Assembly (NCBI GenBank): GCA_903813345.2
Contig: CAIIXF020000001.1
Location: forward strand, 35,183,366-35,247,365
Length of the DNA: 64,000 bases
DNA from: Owenia fusiformis
Taxonomy: Eukaryota; Annelida; Polychaeta; Sabellida; Oweniidae
Direction: 5' to 3'
Made by a program: the position numbers and the translations under genes. Under the pieces are notes generated by a model that saw only the letters and a program-made list of their open reading frames with translations, did no database searches and had not been told where the DNA came from. How positions within the stretch are numbered: position 1 is the stretch's first letter; each line of letters opens with the position of its first letter. Below, piece after piece: positions 9,801-24,800 of this stretch.

Positions 9801-12800
9801 AGGGGACCTCAAAAGCTACTTAGTTTCAATATTTGGACACCAAAATGCCTAGGTCAAAATCTAGGTCAAATTCATAGTTTTTCCTTATTTTTGCGATTCT
9901 GGCACTACACTTTTAGGATTTGCTTCAAAATTTTGTATACAGGTAGCAAAGAGTGGGCTAATAGTGTAAGCCTTTTGCCGTCAAAGAGTATTTTGACCCA
10001 CTTTTGAGATATGGTGTCCGAAAAGTAGGTCAAAATAAAAAACTCTCCAAATTTTACATATGAGTTATGAATTAAGAGTAGAATTTTCTCAGGAATCCGA
10101 ATCTGCAAATCAAATTTCGATCCGACTTCCGGTTCCAAAGTTATGGCGTGTCCAAAAAGTAGGTCAAAATAAAAATTCGCCAAATTTAACGTATGAGTTA
10201 TGAATAAGGGGTAGAATTTTGTCAGGAATCCGAATCTTTAAATCAAATTTCGATCCGACTTCCGGTTTGAAAGTTATGGCGTTTTGAAATTTCGAGAAAA
10301 ATCGATCTGATGTTATCCTGATAGAAAGTCAAGGAAAAAAGATTTTTTTGAAGTGTAAAATACGAGATATAGATTGAGTACAGCTTAAGATAATGAATTC
10401 CTATAAAAGAAGGGGACCTCAAAAGCTACCTAGTTTCAATATTTGGACACCAAAATGCCTAGGTCAAAATCTAGGTCAAATTCATAGTTTTTCCTTATTT
10501 TTGCGATTCTGGCACTACACTTTTAGGATTTGCTTCAAAATTTTGTATACAGGTAGCAAACAGTGTGCTTATAGTGTTAGCCTTTTGCCGTCAGAGAGTA
10601 TTTTGACCCACTTTTGAGATATGGTGTCCGTAAAGTAGGTCAAAATAAAATGAGTTATGAATTAAGGGTAGAATTTTCTCAGGAATCCAAATCTGCAAAC
10701 CAAATTTCAATCTGACTTCCGGTCAAAAATTCCTACTTACCTACCTACTTACCTACTCGGCTACCTACTTAGCTACCTACTCAGCTACCTACTCAGCTAC
10801 TTACTCCGCTACCTACTCAGCTACTTACTCAGCTACCTGCTCAGCTACCTACTCAGCTACTTACTCAATTACTTAATCATCTACTTACTCAGCTTCCTAC
10901 TCAGTTACTTACTCAGCTCTTTACTCAAGTAAATCAATCTGGAGTCTTAAATTGAACTTTGTTCAATTTACAAATCTAGTTATTATTGCCAGTGTAATGG
11001 TTAGCTGTTAGTCCTCAATTCTGAGTAATAAAATCAAATACTCACGTCAAGTCCACTGAAAATGTTTTTTTTGAGTTGTTTTGCAAAACTGGAACTTTCA
11101 GGAATCATCAAAATTATAAAAAATTAAAAATTGAAGAAACTTCCCAGGTCAGCCATGCATTGAATGAAGTTAGTATGGATAAATATAGATAACGCCATGT
11201 ATGTCTATCCATCAGTCTATCAATGTTGAATAATATGTCTTTATTACAAGAAGCCCGTTGATTTGTATCTAGACCCGTTTTTTTTACGGTATGAATAAGT
11301 AAATAAGAATAGATTGCGTTTTAACAAATTTTTAAAAATTTCCAGATATGAAAAATTGGCCTTTCTGAAATCCTTAACCAGGTGTTTAGGAGTATATTCG
11401 AAACATAATCTACATTTGTATTGTTTGTATGTGAGCATATGGTAGCATAGCAGAGGAGTTCTTTGAAAAAAAACTAAAATGATTTCTGAGAAATTGGCCT
11501 TCAGTGGTATTTGTTGATCTGTAGAGTAATAATGATTCATGGAGTTATAATCTTTGTGCCAAAAATCATGTTAATAAGAATAACAATGATAGATACTTGA
11601 TTCAACAAGACTTTTATGCAACTATTACATGCATGAAACAAATTACAAGGAATATTTCATCATGCTTGCTTGGTTTAAGTATATATCAGTAATCGAGTTA
11701 TAACATTGTTACTAGATCCCTGTAATCAATCCTGCATTGTGAGTCTATCTGAACTATTGCTGTAAGTGAGCACCAGGGAATTTAAGAAAAATAATCTTTA
11801 CACTTAAAGCTATCAGAATTATGTTATACGAAAATTACTGATTAATTTTTGAAAAATTCAGTAAATGTCACAGCTTCTTGATAAAGTGACATCATTTGGA
11901 GCATCAGAGCGCCAGACATATTGACTGCAATTGGTTTAACTGTAGACTCACCATATCAGTTCCAAAACTGTTTTGCACATGTTAAGTTTTATCAGAACCT
12001 ATAATAAGAACATGTATATTGGCTGTGAAAATAGTATAGCAATATAATATAAATTAACATAAGAATATAGATTATTAATATGCTGACCATACATAATGCA
12101 AAGACTATAAGCACCAAAATACAATAGCAGAGAGCTGTGACTCCAGGGATATTCTGTATATTTTAAAGACTAAAATTCTTAAAAAGCTCTGATGCCCTTA
12201 GGCAAATTTTGATCCAGGTTCTAAACTATTTGCTTCAGACATCATTTGAGTCCTACCAATAATCATGCGATGTATTGATGTAATATGTATATAACCAGTG
12301 GCTATCCTGTTTTCAATTTATATTTGTAAACACATCTTATATCAACTTCATCTGATGTTATTGATTGCACATATCAAAGACAATATAAAACTAATACCTG
12401 GAAAATTGAATCGATTCTGGGGTATACTTACACCTTATACAATTATTTAACATTGATTTATCTGTATGATGCCAGGCAGTAGAATGCTCTGCTACTTACA
12501 ATAAGGACCATAATTTGTTTAGTTTAGTAATCCCTGGATAGTTGCTGGCTTAATGAATTTATATAATTTGGACAATGTGCCCATTCTGCAAATTATCCTA
12601 CAGGATTGAGGTTCATTTCCTCAAGTTCCCCTTTGCTGTATTGTAATTTATTATTCTGCCATGAATCTAACACTCAACTCTCTGTCTGTAACTTATCATT
12701 TACTGTTTTAATGCCAGTAATATCTGTTTGAATAAAGGCCAGATCAAATTGATTTGGTTTATTAGAAAGGTCCTAAACATGTTTAGTTAAAAAAATTTGA

Positions 12801-15800
12801 TGAGAAAATTCCACAGTTGGATGGAACTCAATGTATAACATTTTAGATGACGCTTTAGAGAGCACCTTGACCAAATTCCTGTTATGTATGTACTAGCATT
12901 ATTTTAGGATGACCACACTTTGTTGTACTTAGCATCAAATCGATCTCCCTTCCTCTATAAGAGGAGATAACTCATGCTTCACTTGAGAAGTATCATTTGG
13001 ATGCTGAGATGTAACTAATGCATTGTGACAGTTCTGTCATCTCACTCAATTTAGATTAAGTCTACCTACAGGCTGACTGCTCCATGGCTTCTTTAATGCT
13101 ATTAACAACTCTAAAAGAAGCTATAAAACTCAATTAGGCATGTCATGTCAAAATAAATTGTTGAATGATGTGTCTACCAATATAAAACTCAGTTCAGAAT
13201 GTAGAAATAAGGGACAAAGGAAATACATGGACACTGTATTATTTGGTTGTCTTGGCCAAAGATTAAAATCATCCCATTGAACGAAAATTGGGGAATATAG
13301 AGAAACCTCCATCTATCTTTTATGGCATTGACTCATTTGTTCTTCTTATTACCCTCTACATGAAATCTACAATTCAATGATGTACCACCTGATGTTGTCC
13401 AATACTATGTTATGAATGTGAGATTTGGTATGATAAAAAAAACAGATGAAATCTATTGAAACAAACAGCTTATCCTGCAGTATATGGCGACCTTGGTAGA
13501 TTTCCTTTATCTATCAAAATTGAATTATCTATGTTAAAATATTGGTTAAAACTTATGAAACTACCAGAATCTTATATTTTAAATCAAGCTTATTTATATG
13601 GTCAAGAAAAACATGAATTAGGGTTTAAATCTTGGTCTGGAAAACTTTATGATATTCTTAACAAATGTGATCTGACAGAGTATTGGGATGAGCAAAGTCA
13701 AAATACAGACAACTTTAAGTGAACTTGGTTGACAAGAAACTAAAGAATGCATTTTTATATGATTGGATAAATGATATTTTACAATATCCTAAGTAAAGAA
13801 TAAGAAGCTATTTAAAAAGTTTTTTTTATTAAAACCATATGTGAAACTTGATAATAAAAAAACATAGATTAGCAATATAGGTAGATTTAGGTTAAGTTCA
13901 CATCAGCTAAAAATAGAATCTGGAAGACACATAAAACCCAAACCTGAACCATTTAGTGAAAGGTTATGTAATATATGTAAGTGTGTGGAGGATGAATTTC
14001 ACTTTATCATAAATTGTACAAAGCATTCTCAACACAGGCAAATATTTTTCAGTAAAATTCCTGTAAATATTACCAAAATTTGATCTGAATAGTAACAATT
14101 TATTTACAAATATAATTTCTAATGATAATATCATCTTCCAACGGCATCTTGGTAAATTTATACATCATTCATTTAACAATTTAGAATAATCAGCATAATT
14201 TGTGGGTTCATTTCATGTAACATATCTACAGTCTTTATCACACCATCGGTGGGATATAGTCGTCATACTGGTCGTGGTCGTGGTCGTGATCGTGATCGTC
14301 CCGCTTTTTGTCATCGCCGTTTAAGGAAAACTGCTCATCAGATTTTCTCCAAATTCGCAGAGATGATAGAGCATATGAAGTACTGGAGCTGATTAACTTT
14401 TTGGTGGCCATCTTGTTTTCTGGTGGCCATTTTTAAGGTTTTTCGAAAAATCTTCTCATTGCCATTTCAGGAAAACCACTCATTGGATTTCCTTCAAATT
14501 TACACACATGATAGAGGATATCAAGTACTAGAGCTGATTAACTTTTGGGCGGCCATCTTGTTTTCTGGTGGCCATTTTGAAGGTTTTTCGAAAAATCTTG
14601 TCATCGCCATTTCAGAAAAACCGCTCATCGGATTTCCTTCAAATTTACACAAATGATAGAGGATATCAAGTACTAGAGCTGATTAACTTTTGGGTGGCCA
14701 TCTTGTTTTCTTGTTCTTGAAATTTGTAAACATAATAGGAGAACAGTTTTCCTGGTTCATAGTGTCTGCCTATTTGATGGTGTGATCTCGTTCACGTCCT
14801 GTGCCTTGTTCACTGTAGCCAAAGGAGTGGTATCAATATGGAGAAATTTTTTAACACACGTTTGCCCTGGTGACGGATAAGTAAGAGCAGTTTTTAGGGG
14901 AAAACTGAAAATAACCTATGCCCAGGGACCTATACCTTGAATTTTATCACTGAAATACATTTTTTAGTAAGGACTATCGTATTAGAACAACTTGTCAAAA
15001 TTTGGTGTAAAAATACTGAATACAACTGGAGATATTATCATTTCATCGATGTATACAAATAAAAATTATGGTGCCAAAAGGAGCCTATCGTCCTGAAAGG
15101 TATTACATAATAGGGCTCCATATGGAGCCCATCGTCGTGAAAGGGTTAAACCAGTCATAAAAAATCTAAAAATTTAAAACATTGTCAATTTAATGGCCAT
15201 CTTTTGAATGGTAACAATATAATTTGAAAAATATATATATACTTTAATCTATATTGTTTTAGAAAACACATCAAACACTTGTTTTGTTCTTGGTATCATG
15301 TTTCCAGAGTGAAATGAAACATCTTTCCAAACCTCATTGGAACAAAACGACATAAACACAACATGTTTAGGTCTCTCAATATTGTAATTGTACAAAGGAA
15401 ATTTTGGTTGATTTTAAAAAAGTATCTTGTTAATGAAATACAGGGTTTATCTTTTTTTTATCTATTTTGGGGGGATTTTGTTTTGATTTTTTGAATACTT
15501 TTTTAAAATCAACCAAAAATTCCTTTGTATAACTATAATATTGAGAGGTCTAAAAACATGTTGTATATGCTATTTTGTTCCAACAAGGTTCGGAAAGACA
15601 TTTAATTTAATTCTCAAGAATTGGTAGAAAGGAGCAAAAACAGTTGCACTAAAAAAACAAAAATGTTAACAAAAACAGTTATATAAAATATTTCTAAATA
15701 ATTTTCGCATTAGATTGTTGTCAATCAGTCAACATTACATAAAATACCGTGTTTTTTCACAGAATGTTTTCAATTATTGGTTTAAGAGAAAAACATTGTT

Positions 15801-18800
15801 GAATTCAGTTCTCCATATCGATACCACTTCTTTGTCCAGAGACATTTAAAACACTCTGGCCCAAAAATGTTCTGTCCTACCATTATTTTGTGCTCGCCTA
15901 ATTGTTAATTCTGATATATCTCCAATGTCTGTCTTTTATTTTCTGCAAATCAAGGGTAGAGTAGATTAGGGATGGGATGGAAAAAACTTCAGGATGGAAC
16001 GGGCATAGAGACTAGAGAGTAAGTCAACCCTCGCTCTTATGTTCTCTCGCCTATAAATATATAGAATATTAGAGAGGGGGACTCTCCCCCTGGAACGGGG
16101 TTGTATTTTGGCTTTCAGATTCAGAGCATCGATTTGATAGATCTAGATTATTGTTTTGCGATCAATGATTTTTTGTGAAAAGATCAAGCAAATGTCGGGG
16201 ATAAAACCTGTGAACTTAGATTACATCCATCGCCAAAATTGTTGAAGTATATCTCAACATCTATCGCCAAAATTTTTTCACTTCCTGTTTTTGGCGTTTG
16301 TTATTTGCCAGACTGATCTACTGTGTGTATCACTATACGTGTATGATGATTGCAAAGAGAGCATTATATGATGTAACATCCTGAACCAGGAGTAACACTA
16401 CATCAATGACTTATTATACTTTGGAAAGAAGCCATCTGGATACTAATTGTACTCATACTAAATACTTGTATTCTTTTCTATTGTGTAATTATACACACTT
16501 ATATTGAAATGACATTTCATTTGTATTATTCTTTCCATGAAAACTATTTATGTAATTAAATGCTAATGCTATTTATGCATTATATATAACACCTTTATGG
16601 GTATATTCTACTCCTATATTAACAATCTATTGGGTGCATTATATGTAACACCCTACTAGGTGCATTATAATATGTAACACCCTTATGGGTATATTATATG
16701 TAACACTGTAGTGGGTGCATTATATGTAACACCCTACTCCTTATACTGGTATAAAACAATCTATTGGGTGCATAATATGTAACACCCTACTCCTTATATA
16801 AAACAATCTATTGGGTGCATTATATGTAACACCGGCCTACTGGGTGCATTATAATATGTAACACCCTTATATTATATGTAACACTGTACTGGGTGTATTC
16901 TATGTAACACCCTACTCCTTATATAAAACAATCTATTGGGTGCATTATATGTAACACCCCACTAGGTGCATTATAGTATGTAACACCCTTACGGGAACAT
17001 TATATGAAACACTGTACTGGGTACATTCTATGTAACACCCTACTCCTTATACAAAACAATCTATTGGTGCATTATATGTAACACCCCACTGGATGCCTTA
17101 TATGAAACAACCTACTTGGTGCATTATATCTAAAACCCCACTGGGTGAATTGTAACACCCTTATAGGTGCATTATATGTAACACCCCACTGGGTATATTA
17201 TATGTGAGGCCCCACTGGATGCATTATATGTAATGCCCTATTAGGTAAATTATATTCAACATCCACTTTTTTATGTAGAACACTGGCATGGTGTCTAATT
17301 ATATTCACCAACACATTACTGAATCCCCTTGAGAAATAAGCATAAAATAATTATGGCAATATTAGTAGCTCCCAGTGAAGTAACACCTTGTGATCTATGT
17401 ATGCCTCTTTCAAGGAACTCTCTTAAATGACAATGAATTACTGATGTTTTTTTATCATGACAAGATTTGATGTATTATCTTTGATATCAGCTTTGCAAGA
17501 TGAAATATGAGAAGATATTAGGCCAGGTCAAATATATAAAACGTTTAACATATTCTTCTGTATCTATTTTTATTTACTACATGTATACCATTAATGTGCC
17601 AGAACAAAGTCAGTATTTACTTATAATAGATTCAATGTTTCGCAATTTTACAATAATTTTGGCTCATATCATCCCTGTTACATCTTTTTCCTAAAAATAC
17701 CCAATGATCAAATAATTGCAATTAAAGTACAAATGTAGATGTTGTATTGGTTGGCACCACCAATAAGATAACATGCAAATTTTCTGTTAGTTACTTTTCA
17801 TAAGGGCTCTGCCATAGAACAGTGAAAGCAATTAAGCAGAATATCTACAAGAATCTCTTTATTAACTAACAGGAATGCAAAGGCCACGCCTAGGATACTA
17901 CAAAGGCAGTGATCTCCGCACAATATGATTCTCCAGGTCGCCTGGTTGAACATTTCTACCGCCTAGTTGGTGCCTGATTGAAACATTTCTTCAGCCTTAA
18001 TGATGGACTATTAATGTTGATCGGGTACTCCAAAATTGTCACTTTTGGGACCTGATTTCAAGTCTAAAATACAGGTTATTGACACTATATTTAGCTCTAA
18101 AACTTGTTATACATTATTGTGTTTGGAACTCAACAAATATAGCAATAAATTATCGCTACATTATCTAATTACACTTCGATTTGATCAAATGCAAACCAGG
18201 AAGTAAGTGTATTGTAATAGGTGAGACTTCACAATCAATAAATGTTGATAGGGTAGTTACTGCCGATCAACATTAACAAAATCTTGATTCGATAAAATGA
18301 ATGGCTGTCTAACCTCTCCGAGCAAGGGCGAATGTAATACCCGGAACGTTCGCAAATTGGCGTTCAGTTTTTCTGCATCAGATTTGAATTAGCCAATAAA
18401 CATGATAGGAGTGTGAGAAATTTATTTTGACGATGTGTCTTACCCCCCTCTGGACATTAAGTCCAGAGCTGAATATGTCAGCATATGTTGATGATTGATA
18501 AGTAAAAACAATCTATCTTTATAGCTAAACATATTTTCTATAGTTAAGTGAATTTCAGTCACAAACCATTCAGAAACAACAGTTAAAACGAAGATTGTCT
18601 GCGTCAGATTTGATTGTGCCACTTGGAACCCAATGGGGTTTTCTCGTTTGCATAATCACATGAGTCATAGACTGTTATGGGGGATTTCCGAAGAAGGGTA
18701 ACACACATTAAAGGACAACTGAAATAGCGAAACGAAATAACGAAATAAAACTAACTGTTCAGTCAAATTGGCCCCCACGTGATAAGTAACATCATATTCA

Positions 18801-21800
18801 AAATGTAGCTTTGGTTTATTGGTTCCTTAGTAATCACAACATCACGGCAACCATAGGATTGTTGTGTAAACAAATAACAAAATATTTTGGCATTATGACG
18901 TCATGATCTAATGGACCAAAACAGGCCACGTGGGGACCAGTGAGAGATCACGTGGGGGCCAATAACGTCACAACCAATTCGGATATTGCTTATTTAGCAG
19001 CTATAACCATCGTTGGAGTGAAATAATGTTCAGACTACTGATGAGAAAACGTGTCCAATTACATTTATCAAAAAATTATATTGATTCCTTTAGGTTAGAA
19101 ATGCCATTTCATATCTGCTTTAACAGAAAACACAATCGCCACTTAATTTACATTTCCCTGTTTATTCTGTTCGTTTCAAGCCGTTTTTACATGTCATATT
19201 TAAGTTAATCAATTATGTAGCTCATGATGCGAACATATTCCAATGCTATAGAGTAAAATAACCGCAAAACGGTACAGAAAAAGGTACCTAGGTCTGAGAA
19301 AACCTACCCCTTTATACATCATTGTCTAATGAAGACCAAACAAAGCCCCGGATGTTGTGCCATTTCTCGTTTTGTTTGGTACACAACTAAGCCCCGGGTA
19401 TTAAATAAGCTCTTGCTCCGAGGACATCTCAAGTGCTGCAGACAATACAACAATTAAAGATCTTAATAATCTCAACTGAAAACCACATTTCAAGTGTAAT
19501 ACATGCATAAACTGAGAAGGCAGAAAGCAGAACTATCTCACAATGAATAGCATGGGAATATCCTCCCTTTATATTTTGTTTACAAATTATATATTGTTGT
19601 TTACATAAAGTGGAATCTGACTAGGAAATGACAATCCCAACATTCTATTATATGGCTGTGAGTGTCCTCCATTAGACAAGCTCAACACACAAACAGAGAG
19701 ATCATTCTCTCAATCAACTGGACAGCACTCAAACATTAGAGGGGATTTTCAAGATCCCAATAATATCAACAACCTGCTTCTCAGTTCAGTGTTTCTTCTG
19801 AATAACTGCAAATAACAAGAATTTGAGAAAAGTCAAGATAATGCAAAAGAGTATCCCTGAAAATGAATCCATGAAGGTTGAAAATTTCCCACAAATTTTA
19901 CAAGAGGGGCAAAGTACCTAGACCTCCCCCCCTAACAGTACTGTAGCCCTGGACTCTGTACTCTGGGCTCAAATAAAATCATATAGTGAGCACCTTTGAT
20001 CTTTGGAAAATGGAAAAATAGGGGTCTAATTTGGCGTCTAGTTTAGAGGGATTTTATAGTGACGAACTGTTGCTACTTAGAAAAAAGTTTGACAGGACCA
20101 ATTTTAAGCCCCAACAAAAATGGCAACAGAGAAAAATTGATTTTTAGCACCCAGTATTGCTATTTTATAAATGGTTATATTTTAATGGCTTATTATTAAG
20201 TCAGCAGGTTCGCTCGCGGTGAATTTTTAGGGCAACCAAATTTTGCACCCAGTTGGAAAAAATCCTGGGGACAACACTGCAGGTATGACTTTGTCAATGA
20301 GAAGGAGTGCTGATCAACCATGATTTTCAGTTCTCTTATGATTGGTCAGAAAATATCAGCTCGGTACACAGGGAGATATGCCGAGTACTAAGATAGTACT
20401 TATGGCATTTAGCGCTAATTGAGTACTCATTTCAGCAAATATTAGTACCAAATGAGCACTTATGACATGAGTACTGATTTATTGCATGTTTTAGTACTAA
20501 ATGAGTACTCATATGATGAGTGATAAAACAGCGCTAATTTCATTGATTTATCATTACTCAATGAGCGCTCATACAATGAGTACTAATTTATTGCACATGT
20601 TTCACGAGTGATAAAATAGTACTCAAAAATTTTAATTGATGAAGTAAAATACAGAATATGTAATAAATTACATTTTAAATATTAAACTTTTGCAAAATTT
20701 TTTCTGGAGTCTAATGTCTTAAAACCCTCTTGCTCCAGAGTCTCTGTTGCCATTTTTTGTCTCCAGAGCTTTTCCGGAGTCTAAAGTGTTTTTCTGGAGT
20801 CTAATTTTACATTTTTGTCACATTATTTGTGGTAAAACTCTCGAGAAAATACATAAAACTGGATACAAACAAGGAATAGGAAGTCAGAAACCTTTTAGAA
20901 ATAAATATTGGGTTTAAAATAGCAAGATAATCTTAAGAAGTATGTTGAAAAGTATACTAATAGGATATCTCTGATCTCACATGGGGGAGAAGTAGTCGCG
21001 ATACCGCGAAAAAAGTAGTCACAATACCGCTAAAAATCCAGGGTCTAAAAATTTCCTGGTGAGAAACCTGTAACGGGTACTAGGAAACAAAATGACAGAC
21101 ACCATATTGTTCTATTCTTGAGAAAAGTGCATATTAACACTTTTCAGTGTATATATACACTGCTTAGTTATTTAGTCTAAGTGAAAGATGCAGTAAGTTG
21201 TAATAAATTAGCACTCTGGCAAAAGCGCGCTCATGAGCACGGGTGCTGATTTAGCACTAATTTTGTACTAATTGAGTGATTGGCATATTTCCCTGTGTAG
21301 GTTTAAATAATTTCTGATTGAAGCGTTGGCAGTTAAGAATGAGCTTCGCCTCTTGTCAGAGGGTGGTATTCATTTGAGACTCATACGACCAAAGATGAGA
21401 TCAAGTTGAAATAAGATTTCAGCTTAGTAGTAATTAATTAGCAGGAAAATCACAGCCAGCGGGATGGGAGAATAAAATCAAAGATCAAACGACAGTCCTA
21501 ATCTCAGAATAGTCTATCAACATGACAGGTCTAGCCTGGTGGTAACAATAGCAGAATAGATTTTCAGGAATGGTTCAACACAATCAGATATCTGTATAAT
21601 AGAGCTGCGGAAATACAATAATTTGTTGTATCAATGGCATGAGAATGTAGAGATTGTGTTTTGTTATAAATAGGTGCCAGGCAGACAGCTTTGTGCTGTT
21701 GTACACTACAGATGGATCAATCAAATGGATGTACACAGAATATAAACTGAGAAGAAGTTATATATGATTTGAACTAAAATTCAGAGGTAAAGAATAATGG

Positions 21801-24800
21801 AATAATGGGGATGAATGGAATGGTAAGAAGTTATAAAGGAAGACATATATAATGAATTGATAATATTTAAAAGTTATAAAGGAAGACATATATAATGAAT
21901 TGATAATATTTAAAATCTCTCTGATTGATGGATCGTTGTGTTTATTAAAAGTGTAGCATATACAGAAATGACATTCTGTTTATTATTTCACACGTTTTGA
22001 TAATTCATTAATTTGTGATTGAGAATCATTATTTTTCGATTGTAGCTGTTTTAGTTTATGGGTATTACAAATAAGGAACATTCGGTACTTTCAATCAGTC
22101 GTTGTGTCTCACCCAGCTTTATTTTTTATAAGGAGTTTTTTGTGTTGGTTTATCATGAATAATTAAAAGCAACCATGACAGCAGGTAGCATATTGCAATA
22201 ATGGTACATTAAATATATATAAAAAATAGATCATCATGCAATATCTGCTATGCTTAGTACATAACATTGGCCTAGGTCTTGAATAAAAAATAGAAAGACA
22301 ATACTCCTATTCGCGATAAGAGTTCAGGTGGTAATTTACATAAATGTCTCCCATGATGCATCGCTTTGGAAGGGACAAATTTTCATTGGCCCGCCGAACG
22401 AGTCGATTACTCTGAACATTTCTCAGCTTCTGATCTTCCATCAGCCCTCAAGCATAGTTATATGATCCAATCTATTCAATAATCAGAAAGATAATCGGAG
22501 ATTCAAAGTAACATTATTTATATTTTTTCGATCTTCGATGGCGTCTGAGCAATTTCTGGTATATCAGTGACTTCACTGGAATTGGACGGCATTTTCAACT
22601 ACAGATTTCTTCGGATTTTGGGATTATAGTTCAAAAAGCTTTGTCATATATATTTTAATTACATACATACCTATCGTTTGTGTAAATGAAACTCTACATA
22701 AATGTTTAATAGTGTCGCAGTGCGGCATTGAAAATAGCACCCCTGTGTAATCCCGGATGTAGATGAAGTTGTACCATACATGAGAGCTCTTCAAACGGGA
22801 GGGAGCTAAACTGAACTAAATTAAATGTTATCGCGTATTGGTATATTATTTGGTCGTATCATATTCATTATCTCTTGATTTAAGCTGGCTTCTTCTTGGG
22901 ATTACATGAATGGAATTGAATTTGATAACAGAAAAGCAAATATTTTGGATTAGGAATTTATTTCCTGACCAGCTGGTTTCTTCTTTTGGAGACAATGGGA
23001 TAGAATTAGATGCAAGGCAATGAATAAAACTATAGACTTTAATGAAATCACCAGTCATGTCAGATTATTCTATTATGGCTAATAAATGCACCCTTCTATT
23101 TTTAGGATACCTAATTGTCAATAATGATGGGATCATCTTGATTTTTCTTAAAGTTACATAAAGCAGCAAATGATATACTCAAAATGTATAAATACTTGAG
23201 TTGTAATGAAAATGCATTTCCATCTAGGCATATTTTCTCATCAAGTTTTCACTGTATTAAGGAAGTTATTTCTGAATTGCTACCTTATTTAGGATGCATC
23301 CTCTTATGATATAACAGACGCAATGTGACATATAAGTGATACAGATATTTTTGTCAATTGCTTTGTTTATTTTAACCAAAGGCATTTTAAGCTCATTGAT
23401 GTTCTTTGGGTATATCTTAAACTGAAATAGAACAGATTCCCCCCTAAGTAGTAATAGGAATAGTCAGATGTAAATACTTAGAGAATCTATTCTGATACAG
23501 TAATTTGCCTTAGGAGTAGAGGGAGTGGTGATGATATTGGTCTAATAATAGTGATATGTGTATATTTACCATAAGACAGATTTAGTAATTGGTTAAAAGC
23601 ATTTCAATGTATTTTTATCAAATTTTGCTCTTTGAGAATACCTGGTATTCAGAAACATATTTTACTTATGAAAATGGCCGCCATTGTAGAAAAATCAAGT
23701 TTTCAGCTTTTTTGGTCATAGTTCTACATGTTTTCCATCAAGTTGCTTGAAATTGTACAGGTACCTTAATTTATAGGTTATCAATGGTGTATCAATATCA
23801 ATACTTATCAAGACAAGTTTAGGTTTTACCCATGTTTTCAATTTCAGCTAGCCGAAACCTTCCCATGTGAGCACAGTATCCATGCAGGGTATTTCCTAAG
23901 CGTCGGACCACACCGACCAATTTTCGTACATTCCTCTAAAGATTGAAAATAACCGGACCGTGTGACAGATGAATAAATGTACATGTAAACATACCTTCCA
24001 AGTCATATCCGGCGATTGGAAGCTGACTTTTCCACAGTATAAACTAACGACAACTCTGATTAATACAAAAAATTAAATAAATGTTTTATTAAATTTTGCA
24101 AATATATTTTGTTTTCTAAATGCGACAAGAGGTAAATTTGGGATCGTTGTTTTGTAACATCGGCAACACTGTGAAGGCCATGCACAAGGGGAATCCCCTA
24201 TAATATCTTTGACATACATTCATTCTCTTGACTAGTCATTGATTTCATAAACGTAGAATACCTGAGGGTTCCTAGGGGAGCTCAAACTCTGCGTAAAATC
24301 ATATTTACGACCATGACCATAATAATCGCTATAATTTAACTCCTCAGAGACTCCAAATTGTAGATTATAATGAAATTTCATTTCTGAATTTTCACTTCCG
24401 GTTTATCGGCAAGGATAATTTGCACAATATAACTCAAATACTGATGATCATGTGTCAATTTCACTTCATACGCATCTTCTCTAAGGTAGTTGCCTGCATG
24501 TTCTTTCATGTTCTGGTTATGTCCAGCGTGCAATTTTTCCTTAGGAAATACCCTGTACCCATGGTACTATCTTTCATTGTTGCCCTTCATATTTTCCCAC
24601 CAGTGTTTATTCATCAGAAAAATGAATAGAAACTGGGGTAAGTTTTAAGCTGATCATAACACTATTAATCAATCACCATTGTTCGAGATGGATTAACTTT
24701 GATAAAGCAAGATAAAAGCTTTTAGCTTGGGACTAATGTAGTGTTTTGATGTTAGGTATGGTGTTTGCAGTTAGTAGGTAAGATGGACAGTGTCATGTTT

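Noticed and set aside
16575-17255. CRISPR-like regular array
   Set aside because: Units are degenerate, there are no unique spacers, and the host is a eukaryote. It is a minisatellite.
22846-23058. 70-codon minus-strand ORF and other short ORFs of 60-100 codons in the introns
   Set aside because: AT-rich intronic frames without homology, splice signals or codon bias.
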